Assembly (NCBI GenBank): GCA_944359015.1
Contig: CALVSK010000004.1
Span: 1-38,473 of the forward strand
DNA length: 38,473 bases
Direction of reading: 5' to 3'
Origin: an uncultured Bacilli bacterium
GTDB taxonomy: Bacteria; Bacillota_I; Bacilli_A; RF39; UBA660
Both the position numbers and the translations under genes were made by a program. The notes under the pieces were generated by a model, which was not told the DNA's origin, did not search any database, and was given only the letters and a program-made list of their open reading frames with translations. This document shows, one piece after another, positions 17,405 through 24,958 of this stretch; the stretch's first letter is position 1, and each line of letters starts with the position of its first letter.

Positions 17405-17653
17405 ACCAAATTTTTGATAGTATTCATCAAAAATTTTTTTAATTTTATTGAAGTTTTCTTCACTAAATTTATTTTTATATCTTTCTAATTGTAGTGCTTT
17501 AGGATTTTTTAATATGTCTTGCCAATTTTTTTTAATAAATTCATAAGTAAAATTTAATTCTTCTTCTGTTAAATTAACTCTTTTTTGTAAAGCAAAGTTT
17601 TTTACATCTTCTTTTTTAAAAGAACGCATATATTTTTCTATTAAATTGTACAT
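17393..17653 (-). CDS. Small helical protein, possibly DUF2624/YqfT-like
   Basis: The 86-residue protein is highly charged and helical, with the pattern KKEDVKNFALQKRVNLTEEE followed by a C-terminal helical stretch. This loosely resembles DUF2624 (YqfT), and the position next to nfo fits, but sequence support is weak. The ATG at 17653 is preceded by AGGTGA, so it is probably translated. It is convergent with nfo and divergent from the penicillin-binding protein gene. The function is unknown. Confidence 0.55.
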   Translation of the reverse strand: MYNLIEKYMRSFKKEDVKNFALQKRVNLTEEELNFTYEFIKKNWQDILKNPKALQLERYKNKFSEENFNKIKKIFDEYYQKFGSFI

Positions 17654-17669
17654 AAAATCACCTGATATA

Positions 17670-17699
17670 TTGTATGTTTTTTTAATAAAAAATTATACT
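17670..17699 (+). promoter_or_regulatory. Promoter placing the transcript start on an ATG
   Basis: TATACT at 17694-17699 has a weak TTGTAT at 17670-17675, 18 bases upstream. The expected transcription start, six to seven bases after the -10, coincides with the ATG at 17706, implying a leaderless transcript. Confidence 0.45.
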
Positions 17700-17705
17700 A
17701 ATAGT

Positions 17706-19649
17706 ATGAAAAAAGATAAAATTTTTTTATATGGTTTAACTATTAGTTTATTTTTTATCATTGTTATAAAATTATTGTTTATTATAAATGATTCAGTGGA
17801 ATATAAAAAAAAGTTAGAAGAAAAAACTACTATTTATGTTTATGGAAATAGTGCTCCACGTGGTAGAATACTTGATACTAATGGTAAAATTTTAGTAGAT
17901 AATGTGGGTGTTAAAACAATTTTTTATAATAAAATTAAAGGTGTTAGTATAGAAGACGAAATTGTTATTGCTTATAAATTGGCAAATATTTTATCTGTTG
18001 ATGAAGCAAATGAGAATGAATTGAAAAATTTTTGGTTAATAAATAATGATGATGGTAAAGATTTAATAACTGCCGAAGAATATCAATTATTAGATGAAAG
18101 AAAAATAACTAGTGATGTTTTATTAAATTATAAGTTAGAAAGAATTACTGATGAAATGTTAAATAGTTATACAAAAATTGATAGGGTTGCTGCTAAAATT
18201 TATAGTTTAATGAATGATGGATATATTTATAGTAAAAAAGAAATATTAACTAATGTTAATGAATCTGAATATGCCAAAGTTATGGAAGCAAATATAATGG
18301 GAATTACTGGTGAATTAACTTGGGAAAGAAAGTATTTATATGGTGATACTTTAAAAAATATTTTAGGAACTATTGGAAATATTCCTAAAGAGAATAAAGA
18401 AAAATATTTAAATAATGGTTATGAATTAACGGATATTGTGGGATTAAGTTATTTGGAATATCAATATGAAGATTATTTAAAAGGAAGTAAAGCTAAGTAT
18501 TTAGTTAATAATGATAATACTTTAACTTTAATAGAAGAAGAACAAAAAGGTAATGATTTAGTTTTATCAATTGATATTGATATTCAGTTAAAAGTAGAAG
18601 AAATATTAAAAGATAAAATATTATTAGGTGAAAAATATCCTAATACCGATTATTATAAAGATAGTTATGCTTTAATTAGTAATCCTTTAACTGGAGCAAT
18701 TATTGCTATTGCAGGTCTTAGACATAATGATGATGACTCTTGGAGTGATATTAGTTTAAATACTATTACTAAATCATTTACTATTGGCTCTGCAGTTAAA
18801 GGGGCTACAATTTCTGTAGGGTATAAATATAATTTGATTGAAATGGATAAATATATTACGGATAGTTGTGTAAAACTTTATATGGTTCCTCAGAAATGTA
18901 GTTTTAAAAGTTTAGGAAAAATAAATGACTTAAAGGCTCTTGCTATGTCTTCTAATTATTATCAATATTTAATAGCCATTTCTTTAACAGGTAATAAATA
19001 TACTCCTAATATGAAGTTAAATGCTACTGAAGAACATTTTAATATTTATCGAAATATGCTTTCTAGTTATGGTTTGGGTGTTAAAACAAATATAGATTTA
19101 CCTAATGAAGTAACAGGTATTAAAGGAAATATTATTTCAGATGATTTGCTTTTAAATTTAGCAATTGGGCAGTATGATACTTATACCCCTGTCCAAGTTC
19201 TTCAATATATTAATAGTTTAGCAACTGGAAATAGATTGTCTTTATCTTTAATGAAAGAAATAAAAAATAATGCAGAAACGATAAAAACTAATGAAATTAA
19301 TGTTTTAAATAAGGTTGATTTGGATTCTCTTTATTTAGATAGAATAAGGGAAGGATTAAAACTAGTTTTAAGTGAAGGTACTGGAAAAATATATGTTTCT
19401 CAAGATATAAATGCTGCAGGCAAAACTGGAACTAGTGAATCTTTTTACGATTCAAATAATGATGGTGTTGTAGATGTTGCTACAATTACTTCAACATTCG
19501 CTGGCTATTTTCCAAGCGATGAACCTAAATATAGTATCGTAGTTATTACTCCCAATATATCTCATAAAAATGCTAATGATGATACAATGTATTATGGTGC
19601 AAGCAAAATTACTAAAGATATTACTAATTATTTAAGTTCTATTTCTTAA
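17706..19649 (+). CDS. Class B penicillin-binding protein (transpeptidase)
   Basis: This is a peptidoglycan DD-transpeptidase anchored by one membrane segment (residues 7-27). After it comes the class B dimerisation signature PRGRILDTNGKILVDN. The catalytic motifs are SAVK with nucleophile S362, an SSN motif about 60 residues later, and KTG at 573-575. At 648 residues and without PASTA domains, it looks like a PBP2/FtsI/SpoVD-group enzyme; which role (elongation, division or spore cortex) cannot be told. I place the start at 17706 because the alternative TTG at 17646 overlaps the divergent gene and adds a non-conserved tail. No ribosome binding site precedes 17706. Confidence 0.88.
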   Translation: MKKDKIFLYGLTISLFFIIVIKLLFIINDSVEYKKKLEEKTTIYVYGNSAPRGRILDTNGKILVDNVGVKTIFYNKIKGVSIEDEIVIAYKLANILSVDEANENELKNFWLINNDDGKDLITAEEYQLLDERKITSDVLLNYKLERITDEMLNSYTKIDRVAAKIYSLMNDGYIYSKKEILTNVNESEYAKVMEANIMGITGELTWERKYLYGDTLKNILGTIGNIPKENKEKYLNNGYELTDIVGLSYLEYQYEDYLKGSKAKYLVNNDNTLTLIEEEQKGNDLVLSIDIDIQLKVEEILKDKILLGEKYPNTDYYKDSYALISNPLTGAIIAIAGLRHNDDDSWSDISLNTITKSFTIGSAVKGATISVGYKYNLIEMDKYITDSCVKLYMVPQKCSFKSLGKINDLKALAMSSNYYQYLIAISLTGNKYTPNMKLNATEEHFNIYRNMLSSYGLGVKTNIDLPNEVTGIKGNIISDDLLLNLAIGQYDTYTPVQVLQYINSLATGNRLSLSLMKEIKNNAETIKTNEINVLNKVDLDSLYLDRIREGLKLVLSEGTGKIYVSQDINAAGKTGTSESFYDSNNDGVVDVATITSTFAGYFPSDEPKYSIVVITPNISHKNANDDTMYYGASKITKDITNYLSSIS

Positions 19650-19670
19650 TTTTAACAATTTAAAATAATG

Positions 19671-19702
19671 TCAAACAATATAATTTTATTGTTTGATTTT
19701 TT
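19671..19702 (+). terminator. Intrinsic terminator after the penicillin-binding protein
   Basis: TCAAACAATA and TATTGTTTGA form a perfect 10-bp stem with a six-base loop, followed by TTTTTT. Confidence 0.88.
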
Positions 19703-19729
19703 GCTTTTATAAAAATAAAAATTATTAGA

Positions 19730-19759
19730 TTTACTCTTAGATAATCGGCGTGATATAAT
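19730..19759 (+). promoter_or_regulatory. Promoter of the dGTPase-like gene
   Basis: TTTACT at 19730-19735 and the extended -10 TGATATAAT at 19751-19759 predict a start near 19766, right at GGTGAT. The leader would be only about nine bases. Confidence 0.6.
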
Positions 19760-19774
19760 ATTTTTGGTGATATG

Positions 19775-20917
19775 ATGACTAATGTAAAAATAAATAATAA
19801 AATTTTGTGTGATTATGCATGCCTTGATGAAGATGCAATATATTTAAAAGATAATGATTTTGATTTTAGAACTCCATTTTTCAGAGATATAGATAGAATA
19901 ATATATACTTTAGCATTTATAAGATATTCAGATAAAACTCAAGTTTTTTCATATAAAAACAATGACCATTTAACAAAAAGAATGATACACGTTCAATATG
20001 TTAGTAAAATTGCAAGAACTATTGGAAGGGAACTAGGACTTAATGAAGATTTAATCGAAGCAAGTGCTTTAGGTCATGATTTAGGTCATACCCCTTTTGG
20101 TCATGTCGGAGAAGCCATATTAAATGAAATTAGTTTGAGGGTAAATGAAGGTTATTTTAACCATAATATCCATAGTGTAAGAATACTTATGAATATAGAA
20201 AATTATGGAAATGGTAAAAATATAACATTACAAACTCTTGATGCAATAATGTGTCATAATGGCGAATTTGTAAATCGTAAGTATGTTCCACTAAATAAAA
20301 CATCTGAGCAATTTTTAGAAGAATATGAAAACTGTTATAAAGATAAAACTGCTTTAAAAAGTTTAAGACCAATGACTCTAGAAGGATGTGTTGTTAGAAT
20401 AAGTGATTTAATTGCCTATTTAGGTAGAGATATTGAAGATGCAATGCGGCTTAATTTAGTAAGTTTTGATGATGTACCAGAAAATATTAAAAAATATTTA
20501 GGAAGAAGTAATAAAGAAATAGTAAATAATATTATTAATGATATAATAAAAAATAGTTTAGGAAAGAATTATATAGAACTTAGTGAAAATATATTTAAAG
20601 CAATTTTAGATTTAAAAAAATTTAATTATGAAAATATATATTATAAAGCTTATACTAATGAAGAAAAAGAAAAACTTAAATTAATGTTAAATACTTTGTT
20701 TAAAAAATATTTAAAAGATATAGAAGAAAATAATGTAGATTCTAATATAAATAAATCATATTTAAAAAATATGAGTGATAATTATAAAAATAATAATACA
20801 AAAGAAAGAATAGTACTTGATTATATAGCAGGTATGACAGATGATTATTGTTTAAATGAGTATAATAAATATGAAAAAAGTATACATACTAAAAAAGAGG
20901 TGGAAAATGACATATAA
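19775..20917 (+). CDS. dGTP triphosphohydrolase-like HD protein
   Basis: The HD-domain protein has the dNTPase layout: RTPFFRDIDRIIYTLAF near the N-terminus, then an H in NDHLTKR, the HD pair in ALGHDLGHTPFGH, and the later SDLIAYLGRDIEDA motif with the last metal Asp. Family members hydrolyse dNTPs to nucleoside and triphosphate, which can protect DNA precursor balance. The length (381 residues) suits the Dgt type-2 group. GGTGAT is three bases before the ATG at 19775, the same spacing as at sirA and ylmC, so I prefer it over the ATG at 19772. It overlaps the next gene by 11 bases and likely shares its transcript. Confidence 0.82.
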   Translation: MTNVKINNKILCDYACLDEDAIYLKDNDFDFRTPFFRDIDRIIYTLAFIRYSDKTQVFSYKNNDHLTKRMIHVQYVSKIARTIGRELGLNEDLIEASALGHDLGHTPFGHVGEAILNEISLRVNEGYFNHNIHSVRILMNIENYGNGKNITLQTLDAIMCHNGEFVNRKYVPLNKTSEQFLEEYENCYKDKTALKSLRPMTLEGCVVRISDLIAYLGRDIEDAMRLNLVSFDDVPENIKKYLGRSNKEIVNNIINDIIKNSLGKNYIELSENIFKAILDLKKFNYENIYYKAYTNEEKEKLKLMLNTLFKKYLKDIEENNVDSNINKSYLKNMSDNYKNNNTKERIVLDYIAGMTDDYCLNEYNKYEKSIHTKKEVENDI

Positions 20918-22172
20918 AACTTATGAGTGTAATTCTTTTAAAGTTCATACGATTAAAACAGATAGATTTAAAACTAGTCATATGGAAATAATGTTTAGAA
21001 AAAAAATAGTAAAAGAAGATTTAATTAAGTATTCTTTTTTAGTAGATTTATTAACGGAATCATCAAAGAAATATCCTAAAAGAAAGGATTTAGTTGTAAA
21101 ATTTGAAGAGTTATATAAAACAAGTGTGTATGGAACAACTGTTAAAACTGGGGATACTTTAACAATAAACTTTGTTACAGATTTTATAAATCCTAATTTT
21201 ATATTAGATAATGATTATTTAAAAGAAGTTTTATGTATGCCATTTGAACTTATTCAAGAACCAAATGTAGTAAATGATGAATTTGATTTAAAGCAATTTA
21301 ATATAATAAAAGAAAGAATAAGAAGAGAAATAACTAGTATAAGTGATAATCCATTTAAACAATGTGTTCGAAATGCATTTTTAGTAATGGATGAAGAGAG
21401 TCCAACCAGTTATCCTTTATATGGAACTATTGAAGAGTTAGAAAAGTTAAATCCTTCAATATTATATGATACTTATAAAAAATTATTTAAAGATAGTATT
21501 TGTGATATATTCATTATAGGTAATTTAGATATGGATGAAGTAGTAAATTACATAAAAAAATATTTTAAATATCGTTATATAAATAATAAAAAATTAGACT
21601 TATATGTTAATAATAAAGAGCGTAAAAAAGCTATTATAAAAAGTGATGTTTCTAATAATATACAAGCAAATATGGTTATGTTATATAATGTATCTAATTT
21701 AGATGAATATGAAAAAAACGTAGTTTTTCATGTATTTAATTATATATTTGGTAATGGGGGATTAACATCTAAGTTATATAAAGAAATTAGGGAAGAACAT
21801 AGTTTGTGTTATACAATAAGTAGTTTATATTTAAAATATGATAATTTATTATTAATATATTTAGGTTTAGATAATAATCATATAGAAAAAGCAATAGCAT
21901 TAGTAAAGAAATGTTTAAAAGAAATGGTTTTGGGTAATTTTAGTGATGAACAAATTGAAGATGCTAAAATGAATCTATGTATATCATTAGATTTATCAAA
22001 TGATAATAATGTATCAATATTAAATAATTATGTGTTTAATTATTTAGATAATTTACCCCTTATAGATGAAAGAAAAGAATTATATAATAAAGTAACAAAA
22101 GAAGATATTATTAAAGTGGCTAAAAAAATAAGTTTAAATACAACTTATGTATTAAAAGGAAAGGGGGAATAA
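20907..22172 (+). CDS. ymfF: M16-family peptidase homologue without zinc motif (YmfF-like)
   Basis: The 422-residue protein has the two-lobed M16 (insulinase/MPP-like) fold pattern, with SLCYTISSLYLKYD in the C-terminal lobe. It lacks the HxxEH zinc motif at the expected N-terminal position, where THSMEI-like residues (TSHMEIMF) are seen instead. In Bacillus YmfF is likewise the non-catalytic partner of YmfH. The start at 20907 follows AGAGGTGG and lies within the end of the dGTPase-like gene. The ymfH-like gene begins four bases after its stop, so a complex of the two products is likely. The substrate is unknown. Confidence 0.8.
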   Translation: MTYKTYECNSFKVHTIKTDRFKTSHMEIMFRKKIVKEDLIKYSFLVDLLTESSKKYPKRKDLVVKFEELYKTSVYGTTVKTGDTLTINFVTDFINPNFILDNDYLKEVLCMPFELIQEPNVVNDEFDLKQFNIIKERIRREITSISDNPFKQCVRNAFLVMDEESPTSYPLYGTIEELEKLNPSILYDTYKKLFKDSICDIFIIGNLDMDEVVNYIKKYFKYRYINNKKLDLYVNNKERKKAIIKSDVSNNIQANMVMLYNVSNLDEYEKNVVFHVFNYIFGNGGLTSKLYKEIREEHSLCYTISSLYLKYDNLLLIYLGLDNNHIEKAIALVKKCLKEMVLGNFSDEQIEDAKMNLCISLDLSNDNNVSILNNYVFNYLDNLPLIDERKELYNKVTKEDIIKVAKKISLNTTYVLKGKGE

Positions 22173-22175
22173 AAG

Positions 22176-23459
22176 ATGAAAGAAATAATACTTGAAGGAT
22201 TAGATGAAAAAATATATGAATATACAACTAAAGATGGTTTAAAGGTATATATGTGGGTTAATGAAAAGGTTAATAGTTGTTATTTTACTCTTTCTGTTAA
22301 ATATGGTTCTTTACATACGAAATTTAAGATTGCTCAAAAAATATATGAAGTACCAAATGGTTTAGCCCATTTTTTGGAACATATTAAATTTAATTTAAAT
22401 GCCAAAAAAACAGCACATGATGAATTTGCTAAAATTGGTGGAGATGTTAATGCATTTACAACATTTAAATATACAACTTACTTAGTTTTTGCTACTCAAA
22501 ATAAAAAAGAAAACCTAAATTGTTTATTAGATTTTGTTTATAATGATTATTTTACTAAAAAAATGATATCAAAGGAAAAAGGGATAATCGTTGAAGAGGC
22601 AAACATGACTAGTGATGATACTTATTCAGTAATGTTTTTTGAAAATTTAAAATCTTTATTTAAAGTGAGTAATTTTCGAAATGTAATTACAGGAACTGGT
22701 GAAGAAATAAAAAAAATAGAATTAGAAGATGTAGAAAATGCTTATTATAGTTTTTATCATCCTAAAAATATGTTTTTAGCAATAACAGGAAATTTTAATC
22801 CTTATGAAATGGCTAAAGTTGTTGAAGATAATTTAAGTAAAAAAACTTTTAGAAAATATACTGAGCCAGTGATTATTAGTGAAACTGAACCTAAAAAAGT
22901 AAATAGAAAATATAGTGAAACAAAAATAAATATTACTTATCCAACTATAAAGTATTCACTTAAAATACCTCTTGCAAAATTTAAAGGTATTGAAAATATT
23001 GATTTAAAAATGATAACAATATTATTATTTAATACTAATTTTGGAGCTACTAGTGATTTTAAAACAGAATTGATAGAAAAAGCTTTAGCATTAAGTTTAA
23101 GTTATAGCGTAGATATTTATGAAGATTATTTAGTTATAACACTAACTTCAACAACTAATTATCCTGATGAAATAATAAATAGAATAAAAAATAAAATAGA
23201 TAATTTAGAAATAATAAGTAAAGATATAAAAAGAAAGAAAAATGCTTTGCTAGCCACTTTAATTCTTGATTATGATGATATAGAGATAGTTAATTCAAAA
23301 ATTCAAAGTGATATTATTAATGAAGGAAAAATAATTACGGATTTTAAAACAAGAATTGAAAATTTTGATGAAAATATATTACCAAATATAATTAAAAATT
23401 ATAATAATGCTAATGTAGCAATAAATGTTTTTTTACCACAAGAAAACCAAGAAAATTAA
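22176..23459 (+). CDS. ymfH: M16-family zinc peptidase (YmfH-like)
   Basis: The 427-residue protein keeps the inverted zinc motif HFLEH near residues 67-71 and the downstream acidic ligand region EKGIIVEEANM, so it should be an active metallopeptidase. NAFTTFKYTTYLVFA follows the motif as in YmfH. It is probably the catalytic half of a YmfF/YmfH heterodimer acting in the cytoplasm, since no signal peptide is seen. Its ribosome binding site is GGGGGA. The last codons and the stop lie inside a terminator shared with the convergent rpsD gene. Confidence 0.83.
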   Translation: MKEIILEGLDEKIYEYTTKDGLKVYMWVNEKVNSCYFTLSVKYGSLHTKFKIAQKIYEVPNGLAHFLEHIKFNLNAKKTAHDEFAKIGGDVNAFTTFKYTTYLVFATQNKKENLNCLLDFVYNDYFTKKMISKEKGIIVEEANMTSDDTYSVMFFENLKSLFKVSNFRNVITGTGEEIKKIELEDVENAYYSFYHPKNMFLAITGNFNPYEMAKVVEDNLSKKTFRKYTEPVIISETEPKKVNRKYSETKINITYPTIKYSLKIPLAKFKGIENIDLKMITILLFNTNFGATSDFKTELIEKALALSLSYSVDIYEDYLVITLTSTTNYPDEIINRIKNKIDNLEIISKDIKRKKNALLATLILDYDDIEIVNSKIQSDIINEGKIITDFKTRIENFDENILPNIIKNYNNANVAINVFLPQENQEN

Positions 23460-23470
23460 ATCTTGGTTTT
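23443..23470. terminator. Bidirectional terminator between ymfH and rpsD
   Basis: AAAACCAAGA at 23443-23452 and TCTTGGTTTT at 23461-23470 form a 10-bp stem with T/A flanks on both sides. The ymfH stop codon is in the loop, and the rpsD stop lies just beyond. Confidence 0.85.
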
Positions 23471-23473
23471 TTA

Positions 23474-24076
23474 TTATCTATTATAGAATTCTACGATTAA
23501 TTGTTCATTAATTTCTGAATTAAGTTCACTTCTTTCAGGAATTCTAACATATTTTCCAGTTAATTTTTGTTTATCCATTTCTAAATATGCAGGAACAGTT
23601 CTATTTTGTTCTAATGCATCAATAATAGCAGGGTGTTTTAAAGAATTTTCTTTAACTGATATTACATCACCAACTTTAGTGATATATGATGGAATATCTA
23701 CTTTTTTACCATTAACAAGGATATGGCCATGGTTAACAATTTGTCTAGCACTACGTCTTGTTCTAGCCATACCTAAACGATAAACCATATTGTCAAGTCT
23801 TGATTCAAGTAATACTAATAAATTTTCCCCAGCTATTCCTTTCATTTTAGATGCTTTTTCAAATGTTTTTCTAAATTGTTTTTCATTTAAACCATAAAGA
23901 ATTCTAACCTTTTGTTTTTCTTGCATTTGGATACCATATTCACTTAATTTTTTGCGATGGTCTTGACCATGTTGCCCAGGTGCATAAGGTCTTTTTGCAA
24001 GTTCTTTACCATTTTCTAATGTAGAAAAACCAAGTCTTCTAGATTTTTTATATGCTGGTCCAGTATATCTTGCCAT
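23474..24076 (-). CDS. rpsD: 30S ribosomal protein S4
   Basis: S4 is a primary 16S rRNA-binding protein and, in Firmicutes, represses its own gene. The 200-residue protein has the typical start [16 protein letters not shown], the YGLNEKQFR segment, the S4 RNA-binding domain (residues about 90-150, with [15 protein letters not shown] and HGHILVNGK) and the conserved C-terminal part. GGAGG precedes the ATG. As in Bacillus the gene is monocistronic, here behind a leader of about 155 bases that can form a pseudoknot. Confidence 0.96.
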   Translation of the reverse strand: MARYTGPAYKKSRRLGFSTLENGKELAKRPYAPGQHGQDHRKKLSEYGIQMQEKQKVRILYGLNEKQFRKTFEKASKMKGIAGENLLVLLESRLDNMVYRLGMARTRRSARQIVNHGHILVNGKKVDIPSYITKVGDVISVKENSLKHPAIIDALEQNRTVPAYLEMDKQKLTGKYVRIPERSELNSEINEQLIVEFYNR

Positions 24077-24232
24077 AATAGTCCTCCTTTCTTTTATATT
24101 TGCAAAAGTATTTATAGATTATATTAATCATTATAGGGAGTTTAAATTAATTTTTCTAGGGCAGTCCTAGATACTTTATTCCTATGGTTTAAACACATTA
24201 TAATGCAATATAACACTGCCTAAATAAATTGC
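24077..24232 (-). promoter_or_regulatory. Candidate S4-binding autoregulatory leader of rpsD
   Basis: In the RNA, GTTTAAA (from 24188-24194) can pair with TTTAAAC (24140-24146). This encloses a CTAGG/CCTAG hairpin (24156-24160 with 24166-24170). Its loop ACTGC (24161-24165) is complementary to an upstream GCAGT (24215-24219), giving a five-pair pseudoknot. Position and topology fit a ribosomal protein S4 autoregulatory element; the class is inferred. Confidence 0.6.
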
Positions 24233-24238
24233 AGTTAT

Positions 24239-24267
24239 ATTATATAATAAGTGTATGTTGTTGTCAA
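24239..24267 (-). promoter_or_regulatory. rpsD promoter
   Basis: On the minus strand TTGACA (24267-24262) and TATAAT (24244-24239) are exact consensus hexamers 17 bases apart. Confidence 0.88.
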
Positions 24268-24289
24268 ATTAACTTTAACCTGTTAATAT
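24261..24289 (+). promoter_or_regulatory. Divergent promoter overlapping the rpsD -35
   Basis: TTGTCA at 24261-24266 and TAATAT at 24284-24289 are 17 bases apart and lead to the broken gene at 24313. The -35 is almost the same base pairs as the rpsD -35 on the other strand. Confidence 0.45.
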
Positions 24290-24312
24290 ATTTGTAGCGG
24301 TTAGGGAGGTAT

Positions 24313-24585
24313 ATGAAAAGCAATTCAAATAAAATGAAAATTTATACTCAACTTTCATATTAACTATGTAGAAAACAACTAATTGAAAAAATAAATTTTG
24401 AATTGGATGCTCATTTTATTTTATTTGATTCAAATGAAAAATATGATGTTGGTATTTTATTAAATGATTGTAGTGAAAGATTGAATTTATTTGATAAAGA
24501 ATTTAATGAAATTGTTGATATTGTAATAAAAGATTTTAATAAAAAAACAATTTTAAAAATTTATTTTGATAAAAAAATTATATAA
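24313..24585 (+). pseudogene. Broken small gene with an in-frame stop
   Basis: A strong ribosome binding site (GGGAGGT, 24304-24310) precedes an ATG at 24313. That frame runs 16 codons (ending QLSY), hits TAA at 24361, then stays open in the same frame for 73 more codons to TAA at 24585. The second part alone begins with a TTG at 24403 that has no binding site. The simplest reading is a gene of about 90 residues killed by one nonsense mutation. I recognise no family. An AT-only terminator follows at 24593-24619. Alternatives are a deliberate 16-codon leader peptide or chance. Confidence 0.45.
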
Positions 24586-24592
24586 TTAAAGT

Positions 24593-24619
24593 AAATAAAA
24601 ATGATTAATTTTTATTTTT
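24593..24619 (+). terminator. AT-only terminator after the broken gene
   Basis: AAATAAAAAT and ATTTTTATTT form a 10-bp stem with a five-base loop and trailing T bases. Confidence 0.5.
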
Positions 24620-24682
24620 AAATGTAAAAGTTATAATTCTCCGAGATTTTCAAGAAAATTGCCATAAATTTCCATAAAAGTA

Positions 24683-24710
24683 TTGAAAAAAATTAAAAAA
24701 GTAGTATTAT
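24683..24710 (+). promoter_or_regulatory. tyrS promoter
   Basis: TTGAAA at 24683-24688 and TATTAT at 24705-24710 are separated by 16 bases, just before the T-box leader. Confidence 0.55.
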
Positions 24711-24717
24711 ATTAGTA

Positions 24718-24933
24718 TGTGTTAATAAATGTTGATTAGTGATAAGTAGATTATATTGGATATATTATAGAGAGTTAATGTTTGGTGTAAATTAACATAC
24801 AATATAATTGAATTACCCACTATGAGTTTATAGGTTGTTACTTTATAACATAATGAGTGTATGAATTTTATTCATAAATTAAGGTGGTACCGCGGTTTAA
24901 TCGTCCTTATTTGGCGATTTAGTCGTGGTTTTT
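24718..24933 (+). promoter_or_regulatory. Tyrosine T-box riboswitch of tyrS
   Basis: The leader senses uncharged tRNA-Tyr. Stem I has a lower stem AGTG/CACT (24738-24741 with 24818-24821) and an upper stem ATTATATTG/CAATATAAT. Between them is a specifier loop with AGTA (24745-24748) opposite GAA (24810-24812). The specifier codon TAC (Tyr) is at 24814-24816. AGAGAG and GGTGTAAA motifs of stem I are present. The T-box AAGGTGGTACCGCG is at 24881-24894. It overlaps the 5' arm of a terminator (24889-24903 with 24915-24929, then T residues), so antitermination and termination exclude each other. Confidence 0.95.
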
Positions 24934-24958
24934 ATTTTATTTAGGAGGGATATATTAT

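Noticed and set aside
20187-20372. Minus-strand frame of 61 codons inside the dGTPase-like gene
   Set aside because: It is antisense to the conserved HD domain and has no translation signal.
24739-24800. An alternative tyrosine specifier TAC at 24798-24800 in the T-box
   Set aside because: It lies in the upper stem region; the TAC at 24814-24816 sits in the specifier loop opposite AGTA and directly after GAA, as the T-box fold requires.
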